Source of the DNA: an uncultured Gemmiger sp.
GTDB lineage: Bacteria; Bacillota; Clostridia; Oscillospirales; Ruminococcaceae
Direction: 5' to 3'
Length of the DNA: 64,000 nt
NCBI RefSeq assembly: GCF_934561205.1
Contig: NZ_CAKTFU010000013.1
Span: 19,501 to 83,500, forward strand
Shown: positions 17,905-25,432 of the stretch, piece by piece
Numbering within the stretch: the stretch's first letter is position 1
Layout of the letters: the number at the start of each line of letters is the position of its first letter
Position numbers and translations under genes: made by a program
Notes under the pieces: generated by a model
The model's input: only the letters and a program-made list of their open reading frames with translations
Told to the model about the DNA's origin: nothing
Databases searched by the model: none

Positions 17905-19629
17905 ATGGCTCAAACCAAAACACCCATTATTTCGTTTCAAAATTTCAGCTTTCAGTACCGCGCGCAAAAGCAGCCCACGCTGCACGATATCAACCTCGAT
18001 ATCTACCCCGGCGAACGTGTGCTCATCGCCGGCCCCTCCGGCAGCGGCAAAAGCACGCTGGCGGGCTGCATCAACGGGCTGAACCCCTACGCCAACCCCG
18101 GCGAAGCCACCGGCACCCTGACGGTGGACGGCGTGGACGCCATGCACAGCAGCATCTTTGCGCTGAGCGCCCATGTCGGCACCGTGCTGCAGGACCCCGA
18201 CGGCCAGTTTATCGGGCTGACCGTGGGCGAGGATATCGCCTTTGCGCTGGAAAACAGCTGCACCCCGCAGGACGAAATGCACGCCATCACCCGCCGCGCC
18301 GCCGAGCTTGTCGGCATCGAGAACCATCTCGACTACGCCCCGCACGAGCTTTCCGGCGGGCAAAAACAGCGCGTCAGCCTCGCGGGCGTCATGGTGGACA
18401 AGGTCAGCGTGCTTTTGTTTGACGAGCCGCTGGCCAACCTCGACCCCGCCACAGGCAAGCAGACGATGGAGCTGATCGACGCCGTGCAGCAAAAAACCGA
18501 CACCACGGTGCTGATCATCGAGCACCGTCTGGAGGACGTGCTGTGGCGCAGCGTCGACCGCATCGTCCTGATGGGGGAAGGCCGCATCCTGGCCGACCTG
18601 CGCCCCGACGAGCTGCTCAGCACCGACCTGCTGGCGAAAAACGGCATCCGCGAGCCGCTGTACCTGACGGCGCTGCGCTACGCGGGGGTGGACATCACGC
18701 CGCAAAAGCGCCCCGCCCACATCGATACCCTGCTGCTGAACGATGCCGACACCGCCGCCGTGCAGCGCTGGTTCACCGCCGAGCCGCTGCCCTCCGCCCA
18801 GCCCGCGCCCGCCCCGCTGCTGGAGGTGCGCGACGTCAGCTTTGGGTACGAAAAATCCATGCACACGCTGCAAAACGTCAGCTTTGCCATCGGCAAGGGC
18901 GAGATGGTCAGCATCGTGGGGCGCAACGGCGCGGGCAAATCCACGCTGTCCAAGCTGATCTGCGGCTTTGAAACGCAGGACAGCGGGCAGATCTTCCTCA
19001 ACGGGCAGGACCTGCAGGACGTCAACATCCGCCGCCGCGCCAAGCACATCGGCTACGTCATGCAGAACCCCAACCAGATGATTTCCCAGACCATGATTTT
19101 TGACGAGGTCGCCATGGGTCTGCAGGGGCTGGGTCTGACCGAGCAGGAGGTACGCGCCCGCGTGGAGGACACGCTGAAAATTTGCGGGCTGTACCCTTTC
19201 CGCAACTGGCCGATCTCGGCGCTGAGCTTCGGGCAGAAAAAGCGCGTGACCATCGCCAGTGTGCTGGTGCAGCAGCCGGAATTGATCCTCTTGGACGAGC
19301 CGACTGCCGGGCAGGATTTTAAGCATTACACAGAAATCATGGAGTTTCTGCGCGGGCTGAACCGGCGCGGCGTGACCGTGGTGATGATCACCCACGATAT
19401 GCACCTGATGCTGGAATACACCGCGCGGGCGCTGGTTTTCTGCGATGGTGCGCTGATTGCCGACCGCAGCCCCGCCGCCGTGCTGTGCGACCCCGCCCTG
19501 GTGGAGCGCGCGGCGCTGAAGGAAACCAGCCTGTACACGCTGGCGAACCGCTGCGGCATTGCCCCGGCGGAAGATTTTGTCGAGCGATTCATCGCCGCCG
19601 ACCGGGAGGTGCGCAACCATGGCTGCTAA
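17905..19629 (+). CDS. ECF transporter fused ATPase (A1-A2, two ABC domains)
   Basis: A 574-residue protein with two complete ABC ATPase domains, the YkoD arrangement that supplies both ATPase subunits of an energy-coupling-factor importer. The start is at 17905 (MAQTKTPIISFQNFSFQY) behind AAGAGGTG; the longer frame runs through repeat DNA. Domain 1 has Walker [10 protein letters not shown] near residue 43, signature [10 protein letters not shown] near 149 and Walker B LLFDEP near 170. Domain 2 has GRNGAGKST near 339, LSFGQKKRVT near 440 and LILLDEPTAGQD near 460. The T-component gene overlaps its end by 11 bases. Confidence 0.95.
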   Translation: MAQTKTPIISFQNFSFQYRAQKQPTLHDINLDIYPGERVLIAGPSGSGKSTLAGCINGLNPYANPGEATGTLTVDGVDAMHSSIFALSAHVGTVLQDPDGQFIGLTVGEDIAFALENSCTPQDEMHAITRRAAELVGIENHLDYAPHELSGGQKQRVSLAGVMVDKVSVLLFDEPLANLDPATGKQTMELIDAVQQKTDTTVLIIEHRLEDVLWRSVDRIVLMGEGRILADLRPDELLSTDLLAKNGIREPLYLTALRYAGVDITPQKRPAHIDTLLLNDADTAAVQRWFTAEPLPSAQPAPAPLLEVRDVSFGYEKSMHTLQNVSFAIGKGEMVSIVGRNGAGKSTLSKLICGFETQDSGQIFLNGQDLQDVNIRRRAKHIGYVMQNPNQMISQTMIFDEVAMGLQGLGLTEQEVRARVEDTLKICGLYPFRNWPISALSFGQKKRVTIASVLVQQPELILLDEPTAGQDFKHYTEIMEFLRGLNRRGVTVVMITHDMHLMLEYTARALVFCDGALIADRSPAAVLCDPALVERAALKETSLYTLANRCGIAPAEDFVERFIAADREVRNHGC

Positions 19630-20449
19630 AACGGTTTTGAATTACCTCCCGCGCGAAAGTGTCGTCCATCGGCTGACGGGCACGGCCAAGCTGGCGTTTT
19701 TTCTGCTGTTCACCTTTGCCGGCATGATCACCTACAACACCTGGCTGCTGCTGGCGCTGTTGGCTGTCAGCCTGGCGGCGTTCAGGCTCAGCCGCCTGCG
19801 CTACAAAGAAGTGCGGTTTATGTTCGTGTTCATGCTGGTGTTCCTGCTGCTGAACAACTTTTTTATCTACCTGTTTGACCCCAACCAGGGCACCGCGCTG
19901 TACGGCACCCGCACGGTGCTGTGCCACCTGTTCTGGCGGTACGACATCACCGCCGAGCAGCTGTTTTATATGTTCAACATTACACTGAAATATTTTGTCA
20001 CGCTGCCTGTGGCGATCTTGTTTATCAGCGCCACCAACCCCAGCGAGTTTGCCGCCAGCCTGAACGGTATCGGTGTATCGTATAAAATCGGGTATTCGGT
20101 GGCCATTGCGCTGCGCTATATCCCCGACATCCAGCGCGATTTCCACGCCATCAGCCAGGCGCAGCAGGCGCGCGGCGTCGAGCTTGGCAAAAACGAACCG
20201 TTCTTTAAGCGGCTGAAAAACACCGTACATATCCTGCTGCCGCTGATTTTGACCAGCCTGAACCGCATCGACACCATCTCCAACGCGATGGAGCTGCGCG
20301 GCTTCGGCAAAAACAAGACCCGCACCTGGTACACCCGCTGCCCCTTTGCCAAAAGCGACTATGCGGTAATGGCGCTGGGCGTGGCGCTGCTGGCGATCAG
20401 CCTTGGCATCACCATCAAATTCGGGCGGTTTTACAACCCGTTTATGTAA
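19619..20449 (+). CDS. ecfT: ECF transporter transmembrane T component
   Basis: A 276-residue membrane protein of the EcfT/CbiQ family. The start at 19619 (MAAKTVLNYLPRESVVHRL) lies inside the end of the ATPase gene behind GGGAGGT. The N-terminal P-x-S-x-xH-x-L motif, hydrophobic helices and the C-terminal coupling helices with Ala-Arg-Gly (QAQQARGVELGK and NAMELRGFGKNKTRT) are classic EcfT features that contact the two ATPase domains. It completes an S, A-A', T set. Confidence 0.93.
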   Translation: MAAKTVLNYLPRESVVHRLTGTAKLAFFLLFTFAGMITYNTWLLLALLAVSLAAFRLSRLRYKEVRFMFVFMLVFLLLNNFFIYLFDPNQGTALYGTRTVLCHLFWRYDITAEQLFYMFNITLKYFVTLPVAILFISATNPSEFAASLNGIGVSYKIGYSVAIALRYIPDIQRDFHAISQAQQARGVELGKNEPFFKRLKNTVHILLPLILTSLNRIDTISNAMELRGFGKNKTRTWYTRCPFAKSDYAVMALGVALLAISLGITIKFGRFYNPFM

Positions 20450-20463
20450 GGGATGCAAGCGAG

Positions 20464-20548
20464 GTAGGGGCGGGGCATGCCCCGCCCGCAGCTTTGCTGT
20501 AATAACAACGTTACGGGTACTCCGTAGGGGCGGCATATATGCCGCCCG
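20464..20548. repeat. REP pair downstream of ecfT
   Basis: Two direct arms, GTAGGGGCGGGGCATGCC... and GTAGGGGCGGCATATATGCC..., separated by a spacer ending CGGGTACTCC that also appears at about 62666-62750 and 63441-63591. Confidence 0.75.
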
Positions 20549-20605
20549 TTGCAGCCGTTCCGGTAAATTAACCTAACGGGACGATTGCAACCTTTCGTTT
20601 GGTTT

Positions 20606-20739
20606 GTAGGGAACGGTCTTGACCGTTCCGTGCCGCCGTGCCAAAAGCACGACATTACGAGAAAACCGCGCGCCATTCGGCGCGATTTTAATGCGCTGCG
20701 CGCGGCCAGATGTGCGGATGGGTCAAGACCCATCCCTAC
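20606..20739 (-). repeat. 133-bp BIME-like repeat, copy 1 (reverse orientation, one extra base)
   Basis: Bounded by GTAGGG and CCCTAC. The left arm palindrome is GGAACGGTCTTGACCGTTCC, the right arm GGATGGGTCAAGACCCATCC. Same internal core as the copies at 27649, 35128, 38928, 42072 and 52468. Confidence 0.85.
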
Positions 20740-20774
20740 GAATATCCCGAAAACTGACTTTTTTGACAAACTGC

Positions 20775-20798
20775 GGGACGCATATATGCGTCCCCTAC
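20775..20798. repeat. Single REP arm
   Basis: GGGACGCATATATGCGTCCC followed by CTAC. With the neighbouring blocks it accounts for most of the 491-base gap between ecfT and the next gene. Confidence 0.65.
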
Positions 20799-20894
20799 AA
20801 ACCTGCCGAAAATACCGCAGCAACAAAAACAAACCATCTTATAAAACCGTGTTCGCTTAGCGAACACACGAAATCTCAGCTCTGCTGCCTGATA

Positions 20895-20935
20895 ACCAAA
20901 AACTGCCGTCCCTTGCGGGGCGGCAGTTTTTCTGT
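20895..20935. terminator. Bidirectional terminator
   Basis: AAAACTGCCG and CGGCAGTTTT enclose a TCCC/GGGG inner stem (about 20899-20930), with T on the right and A on the left. It serves the leftward gene ending at 20941 and may also stop readthrough from ecfT. Confidence 0.75.
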
Positions 20936-20940
20936 ATATC

Positions 20941-21459
20941 TCAAAACAACTTTTGTTTTTTGGTGGGCTGGGGGTCAAAGGGGCTGTCCTCGTGGTGGCG
21001 GCAGATGAAAACCTGCTTGGTCTTTTCGGCGCTGGCGCGCCCGCCGCGCTTGGGCACGGTGTAGAACGTCCGGCTTATATTGTAATACCCGCGCAGGTGC
21101 TGAACCAGATATTGCGCCACGGCGGGCAGGGCGTCGGTGTCCTCAATATTTTCGTAATTGTAGTCGGCATAGCGGAAGGCGACCTCGTCGTTTCCGGCGT
21201 AGAGCACAATGCCCTCCTCGTCCAGAACGACCTCACGGATCACGCTCTGATGCAGCCCTGCGGTGCCGCACTCAGCCGCCATCTTGGCCGCACGGTCGCG
21301 CAGCTCCAGCGGCACACTTTGGGGGTCCAGCTTTTCGGTGCCGCGCTGGCCGATCTCCAGCACGATGTCGCGCATCATGCGGCTTTCCAGCAGCGGGCGG
21401 ATGCGTTCCTTGGCGCGCACTTCTTCTGTTTTATTTTGAATCGCCGATATCAACCCCAT
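20941..21459 (-). CDS. Hypothetical protein, 172 residues
   Basis: Not recognised. The start is taken at ATG 21459 (MGLISAIQNKTEEVRAKE) behind AAGGAGG; 29 further in-frame codons upstream overlap the promoter. The protein is soluble and charged with no membrane segment, signal peptide or cysteine motif: a helical N-terminal third, then VIREVVLDEEGIVLYAGNDEVAFRYADYNYENI, which looks like a small beta-rich unit, and a basic tail ending KKQKLF. Monocistronic with a good promoter and terminator, which argues that it is a real gene. Confidence 0.7.
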   Translation of the reverse strand: MGLISAIQNKTEEVRAKERIRPLLESRMMRDIVLEIGQRGTEKLDPQSVPLELRDRAAKMAAECGTAGLHQSVIREVVLDEEGIVLYAGNDEVAFRYADYNYENIEDTDALPAVAQYLVQHLRGYYNISRTFYTVPKRGGRASAEKTKQVFICRHHEDSPFDPQPTKKQKLF

Positions 21460-21492
21460 AAATCGGGCGCCTCCTTGCAGTGATATATATTC

Positions 21493-21522
21493 AGTATACC
21501 ATATTTCGGCAGGGTAAGACAA
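21493..21522 (-). promoter_or_regulatory. Promoter of the 172-residue hypothetical gene
   Basis: Minus strand TTGTCT (21517-21522), 18-bp spacer, TATACT (21493-21498). Confidence 0.6.
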
Positions 21523-21544
21523 GGGCAGGCGGGCAAATTTCCGC

Positions 21545-21574
21545 AAAAAAGGCGCGGGCCTTTAAGCCCGCGCC
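21545..21574 (-). terminator. Terminator after the zinc-ribbon gene
   Basis: GGCGCGGGC/GCCCGCGCC stem (21551-21559, 21566-21574) with a six-T run on the minus strand. Confidence 0.8.
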
Positions 21575-21588
21575 CAAAACGCAGCGTT

Positions 21589-22008
21589 TTATTCCTGCGT
21601 GTCGTCCTCGTCCTCTTCGTCCTTGATCTCAATATCAAAGGCGGCGTGGCAGTTGGGGCAGGTCAGGTCCTGGCTCAGCAGGGTGTCCTCGTCCACGGTC
21701 ACAACGGCACCGCAGTTGGGGCAGGTGACCTCATACAGGTCAGCAGGCTCCTCGTCCTCGTCGTCCTCGTCGTCGTCCTCCAGCTCGTACACGTCAGAGA
21801 TCACGTCGTCCAGATCCTGATCCAGCGTTTCCAGCTCGTCGTAGACCTGATCCAGTGCATCGTCATGCTCGACCACGGTGGCTGCCATTTCCTCCAGCAG
21901 GTCCATCATGGCGGCAATGATCTTGCCGTTCTTGCTTTCGGGGTCAAATTCCATGCCGGTCATCAAGCCGCGGATGTAGGCGGCCTTTGCGTTCAAATCC
22001 ATAGCCAT
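21589..22008 (-). CDS. Acidic zinc-ribbon protein (CD1247 N-terminal-like)
   Basis: A 139-residue protein. The first 40 residues (MAMDLNAKAAYIRGLMTGME) match a clostridial family named after C. difficile CD1247. A central run of Asp/Glu follows, then a zinc ribbon with CPNC near residue 95 and CPNC near 117. The acidic tail ends EDEDDTQE. The combination suggests a nucleic-acid- or protein-binding accessory factor, but function is unknown. ATG 22002 (MDLNAK) is an alternative start. It lies between efp and the 172-residue hypothetical gene on the same strand. Confidence 0.8.
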   Translation of the reverse strand: MAMDLNAKAAYIRGLMTGMEFDPESKNGKIIAAMMDLLEEMAATVVEHDDALDQVYDELETLDQDLDDVISDVYELEDDDEDDEDEEPADLYEVTCPNCGAVVTVDEDTLLSQDLTCPNCHAAFDIEIKDEEDEDDTQE

Positions 22009-22035
22009 AGTGTTGCCTCCCTATTGTTTTGTGAA

Positions 22036-22072
22036 CAAAAATGCCGGGCACGGCACAAGCCAGTACCCGGCA
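22036..22072 (-). terminator. Terminator of efp
   Basis: Outer stem TGCCGGG/CCCGGCA with an inner GGC/GCC hairpin; the minus-strand reading ends in TTTTTG. Confidence 0.65.
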
Positions 22073-22083
22073 AAAAAGCCAAA

Positions 22084-22644
22084 TCAGTTGACGCGCTCCA
22101 TATACTCGCCGGTGCGGGTATCGATGCGGATCTTGTCGCCCTCGTTGATGAACAGGGGCACGCGGATCTCGGCACCGGTCTCGACGGTGGCGGGCTTCAG
22201 GGTGTTGGTAGCGGTGTTGCCCTTGACGCCGGGCTCGGTGGCGGTGACTTCCAGCTCAACAAAGTTGGGGATTTCCACGCTGAAAACCTTACCCTTGTAG
22301 CTCAGCAGCTTGCAGGTATCGTTCTCTTTGCAGAACTTGAAGTTGTCGGGCACATCGTTGGCGCCTACGGGGATATCGTCGTAGGTCTCAACGTCCATAA
22401 AGTGGTACAGGTCGCCGTCCTCGTAAGAGTAGGTGACTTCCTTGCGCTCGATGAAAGCCTGAGGGAACTTGGCGGTGGGGTTGTAGCTGGTTTCAACAAC
22501 AGAACCGGTGATCACGTTCTTGGTCTTGGTGCGCACGAAAGCAGCGCCCTTGCCGGGCTTGACGTGCTGGAACTCAACGACCTGAAGGACCTGGCCGTCC
22601 TGCTCAAAGGTGACGCCGTTACGGAATTCGCCTGCAGAAATCAT
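22084..22644 (-). CDS. efp: Translation elongation factor P
   Basis: A 186-residue protein in three beta-barrel domains that rescues ribosomes stalled on polyproline. The tip of domain I reads KPGKGAAF, with Lys32 at the position modified in other bacteria; no modification enzyme (EpmA, EarP or YmfI-type) is seen in this window. The domain III motif [29 protein letters not shown] is intact. GGAGG precedes the ATG. Confidence 0.98.
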   Translation of the reverse strand: MISAGEFRNGVTFEQDGQVLQVVEFQHVKPGKGAAFVRTKTKNVITGSVVETSYNPTAKFPQAFIERKEVTYSYEDGDLYHFMDVETYDDIPVGANDVPDNFKFCKENDTCKLLSYKGKVFSVEIPNFVELEVTATEPGVKGNTATNTLKPATVETGAEIRVPLFINEGDKIRIDTRTGEYMERVN

Positions 22645-22685
22645 ATTAAAATTCCTCCAATAATAGATTAAACATACCTGTATTT

Positions 22686-22714
22686 ATTTTACAGGATATC
22701 GGGCCTTTTTGCAA
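22686..22714 (-). promoter_or_regulatory. Promoter of efp
   Basis: Minus strand TTGCAA (22709-22714), 17-bp spacer, TAAAAT (22686-22691). Confidence 0.6.
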
Positions 22715-22761
22715 GCCCCTTGCGGGACTTTTTGCGGTGTTTTTTTAATTTTTTGCGGTTT

Positions 22762-23616
22762 TTACAGCGCTGCAAAGGCCGCCGCCAGCTTTTGGGCGTC
22801 CTCGGCCTGCGTACCGGCGGACTCGCAGATGACGGTCGGCGCCAGTTTGCGCTGCTTCAGCAGCTGCAAAAGCGGGGCGTGGGGCGGGCCGTAGGCGGTG
22901 TCGGCAAAAGTCAGGTGGCATTTTTCGCCGCCCGCCGTGTAGGCAATGCGGGAGAAATGCGCGTGAAAATGCACGGCGCGGTCATCGCCCAGGGCGTCCC
23001 CCAGCTTGTCCAGCAGCGCCGCGTAGGAGGCGGTGTCGGTCAGTTCCGTGCCGCCGCTGCGCGCGTAGATATGCCCAAAGTCGATGCAGGGCGTGATGCG
23101 CGCGTCCACCGCGCAGAGCGCCAGCACCTCGTCCACGGTGCCCAGCTGGTTGATTTTGCCCATCGTTTCGGGGCAAAGGATGCAGTCGCCGTAGCCTGCC
23201 TCGTCACAGGCGGCCACGGCGCGGCGCATGGTGTCCAGCGCCTTTTCGAGTGCTGCTTCGCGGCTTTGCTTGCCGCAGCTGCCGGGGTGGAACACCACCC
23301 GCCGCCCGCCCAGCGCCTTGACCAAAGCGCAGCTTTGCAGCAGGTAATCGACGCTGTGCAGACGTTTTTCGTCGTCCAGGCCCGACATACTGATATAGTA
23401 CGGCGCGTGGACGGACAGCGCAATGCCCTGCGCGGCGGCAGCCTTGCCCAGCGCCTGCGCCTTGTCGTGCGCCAGACGCACGCCGCGCCCGCACTGGTAC
23501 TCGAAGGCGGTCAGGCCGAAGGACGCCGTGTAGGCGGCGATTTTTTGCGGGTCGAACCCCTTGGCGGTGTAGGAATCGGACAGCCCGGCGGTGCCGAATT
23601 TTGGGGTATCATTCAT
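22762..23616 (-). CDS. Endonuclease IV-like / xylose isomerase-type TIM-barrel protein
   Basis: A 284-residue protein of the AP-endonuclease family 2 superfamily. Metal-ligand motifs follow the Nfo order: SVHAPYYISM, VFHPGSCG, PETMGK, DFGHIYAR, HFHAHFS and CESAGT. Endonuclease IV cuts DNA at abasic sites using a trinuclear Zn site. Length and motif order fit, but sugar isomerases share the fold and the C-terminal signature is not textbook. Its first codons overlap the end of the YqeG-like gene upstream by 8 bases, so the two are co-transcribed. Confidence 0.8.
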   Translation of the reverse strand: MNDTPKFGTAGLSDSYTAKGFDPQKIAAYTASFGLTAFEYQCGRGVRLAHDKAQALGKAAAAQGIALSVHAPYYISMSGLDDEKRLHSVDYLLQSCALVKALGGRRVVFHPGSCGKQSREAALEKALDTMRRAVAACDEAGYGDCILCPETMGKINQLGTVDEVLALCAVDARITPCIDFGHIYARSGGTELTDTASYAALLDKLGDALGDDRAVHFHAHFSRIAYTAGGEKCHLTFADTAYGPPHAPLLQLLKQRKLAPTVICESAGTQAEDAQKLAAAFAAL

Positions 23617-24118
23617 GGATCTTGCCCCCGTTTCGGTAAAATTTATTCAGCCAGTACGGCTCAAATTTGCGCTTAAAGCGCACCACGCGGTTTTTGTCGT
23701 GCGGGGTGCGGGGCAGCAGAAACAGGCAGGGGATGCCGTACAGCCCCGCGGCAAGGCGGTCGGTGAAAATTTGGTCGCCGATCATCGCCATTTGGGATTT
23801 GGCAACGCCCAGACGGCGGCGCGCCACCCGCAGCCCCAACGAGAACGGCTTGCACGCCAGCGGCACATACGCCAGCCCGACGCGCCCTGCAAACGGGCGC
23901 ACCCGCTTGTCGGTATTGTTGGACACGATGGTCAGGCTGACACCGGCGGCGCGCATGGTATCCAGCCATTGGCGTACCGAGTCGTCCAGCACCTGGCTGC
24001 CGTCAGCGGTCAGGGTATTGTCCACGTCGAGCACCAGCGCGGTGATGCCGTGCTGCGCCAGAAATTCCGGCGTGATGGATTCAATGCGGCGAAAAACATA
24101 TTCGGGCGTTAAGATCAT
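23609..24118 (-). CDS. YqeG-family HAD phosphatase
   Basis: A 169-residue HAD phosphatase. The start is at 24118 (MILTPEYVFRRIESIT) behind GAGGT; the longer frame reads into the repeat at 24171-24290 and is not coding. HAD motif I is DVDNTL at residues 31-36 (Asp31 nucleophile, Asp33), motif II the serine/asparagine in IVSNNTDKR, and motif IV GDQIFTDR. YqeG proteins are phosphatases of uncertain substrate in Firmicutes; a mitochondrial relative acts on phosphatidylglycerol phosphate. It overlaps the endonuclease IV-like gene. Confidence 0.88.
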   Translation of the reverse strand: MILTPEYVFRRIESITPEFLAQHGITALVLDVDNTLTADGSQVLDDSVRQWLDTMRAAGVSLTIVSNNTDKRVRPFAGRVGLAYVPLACKPFSLGLRVARRRLGVAKSQMAMIGDQIFTDRLAAGLYGIPCLFLLPRTPHDKNRVVRFKRKFEPYWLNKFYRNGGKIHE

Positions 24119-24170
24119 AGAAATACCTCGGGGGGGAAAATCAGAGTGGAGAATTACGATGCGGTGCAGG

Positions 24171-24290
24171 AAAGCCTTCCCCCTTTGGGGGAAGGTGGCG
24201 CGTATGCGCCGGATGAGGGGGAGCTGTCCGGCAAGCACCCCCTCATCAGTCACCTGCGGTGACAGCTTCCCCCAGGGGGGAAGCCTTTTG
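24171..24290. repeat. 120-bp hairpin repeat (AAAGCCTTCC family), copy 1
   Basis: Begins AAAGCCTTCCCCC and ends GGGGGGAAGCCTTT. It has inner palindromes GGCGCGTATGCGCC and CACCTGCGGTGA and the paired CCGGATGAGGGGG/CCCCCTCAT segments. A 118-bp copy lies at 58309-58426 and fragments at 10189 and 62629. Confidence 0.8.
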
Positions 24291-24300
24291 TTCCGCCCAC

Positions 24301-24344
24301 AAAAAACAAAAGTGCAGACCCCCGCAATTTGCGTGGATCTGCAC
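24301..24344 (-). terminator. Terminator of rpsU
   Basis: GTGCAGA/TCTGCAC outer stem with inner pairing; the minus strand continues TTTTGTTTTTT. Confidence 0.8.
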
Positions 24345-24366
24345 AGTCGTTCCTTGTAAGATATTC

Positions 24367-24543
24367 TTACTTAAACTTGCGCTTGCGGGCAGCCTCGGAC
24401 TTCTTCTTGCGCTTGACGGAAGGCTTCTCATAAGCCTCACGCTTGCGAACCTCAGCCAATACGCCGCTGCGGGCAGTGCTGCGCTTGAAACGGCGCAGAG
24501 CGCTCTCGAGGGACTCGCCCTCTTTGACACGGATCTCCGACAT
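24367..24543 (-). CDS. rpsU: 30S ribosomal protein S21
   Basis: A 58-residue very basic protein. The start at ATG 24543 ([21 protein letters not shown]) follows GGGAGGG, and the sequence ends [13 protein letters not shown], as in firmicute S21. S21 sits on the 30S platform next to the 3' end of 16S rRNA. It forms a single-gene unit with a consensus promoter and a strong terminator. The 14 extra in-frame codons upstream are leader. Confidence 0.97.
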   Translation of the reverse strand: MSEIRVKEGESLESALRRFKRSTARSGVLAEVRKREAYEKPSVKRKKKSEAARKRKFK

Positions 24544-24605
24544 CTTTTTCCCTCCCTTGACCTGAGACAGGAGTTTGCCGGTCAAAATATCAACCAGTAA
24601 CAGAA

Positions 24606-24635
24606 ATTATACTATAAGTACAGGGGGTCTGTCAA
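24606..24635 (-). promoter_or_regulatory. Promoter of rpsU
   Basis: Minus strand consensus TTGACA (24630-24635), 18-bp spacer, consensus TATAAT (24606-24611). Confidence 0.85.
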
Positions 24636-24691
24636 CCTTATTTTTTGCCGAAAGCGGGTTTATTTTTAATTTTTTAACATTTTTATGCCTT

Positions 24692-25432
24692 TTAGTGGAA
24701 AACTGCCCACAGCGCCCCGTATAAAATCGGCTGATGCAGCATATACACCGCCAGGGTGTGCCGCCCGACTAAGCACAGCGGGCGCAAAACGGCGGGCGGT
24801 GCGGCAGGGGCCAGGCGCACAAGGCGTGCGGCAAACAGCCCCGCCCAGAACAAGAACAGCCACGGTATCAGCGGGAAATAATCCGCCGAGGTAAATTTTG
24901 TCAGGTCCGGCAGCCCCAGCCACCACAAATTAACGCGGTACAGCCCGGCGGGCAGGGTGACCAGATGCAGCCCCTCAAAGCCCAAAAAGCCGTAGGGCAG
25001 TTGGTTCGTCAGCAAAAACAGCGCGGCGCAGCCTGCCAAGCCCGCGGGCGCAGGGGTGCGCTGCAAAACGGGGCGGGCAAGCACGGTAAGCAGCAGCGCG
25101 GCGGCGTTCAGGTGCAAAACACCGAACCAAATCCCCTCTGCCGGCAAAAACAGCAGGGTCACGGCGCTTAACAGCACAGCGCACCCGCCCACGACGGCGG
25201 CGTTTTTCAGCGGCTTGCGGGCAAACGCAAAGCTGTAGCCCGACAGCAGGATAAAGCTCTGGCAGATATACTGCTGCCACGCGTGGCAGCCGGGCGCACT
25301 GATGTTATACCACGGCGCACTTTGCCCAAAAATGTACACCCAGTCGTACATAAAATGGTAGGCAAGCATATTCAGCAGGGCAAGCCCGCGCAGGGCGTCC
25401 GCCTGCCAGACGCGGGGACGCGGCTCGCTCAC
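24692..25432 (-). CDS. Membrane acyltransferase of the heparan-alpha-glucosaminide N-acetyltransferase type (DUF1624)
   Basis: A 246-residue polytopic membrane protein. The N-terminus RVWQADALRGLALLNMLAYHFMYDW carries the family hallmark of DALRG before the first helix with a histidine inside it; the end (LCLVGRHTLAVYMLHQPIL) is also typical. Such proteins transfer acetyl groups across the membrane to sugars. The start is a GTG overlapping the pfp stop (GTGA), so translation is coupled to the phosphofructokinase, although a metabolic link is not obvious. Confidence 0.8.
   Translation of the reverse strand: MSEPRPRVWQADALRGLALLNMLAYHFMYDWVYIFGQSAPWYNISAPGCHAWQQYICQSFILLSGYSFAFARKPLKNAAVVGGCAVLLSAVTLLFLPAEGIWFGVLHLNAAALLLTVLARPVLQRTPAPAGLAGCAALFLLTNQLPYGFLGFEGLHLVTLPAGLYRVNLWWLGLPDLTKFTSADYFPLIPWLFLFWAGLFAARLVRLAPAAPPAVLRPLCLVGRHTLAVYMLHQPILYGALWAVFH

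Noticed and set aside
20464..20798. Dense palindromes suggesting a CRISPR array
   Set aside because: Units are unequal, palindromic, differ from each other and are not separated by regular unique spacers; no cas genes occur.
24119..24253. 45-codon N-terminal extension of the YqeG gene
   Set aside because: It is translated hairpin repeat (24171-24290). The same peptide appears from the copy at 58309, and a good ribosome-binding site exists at ATG 24118.
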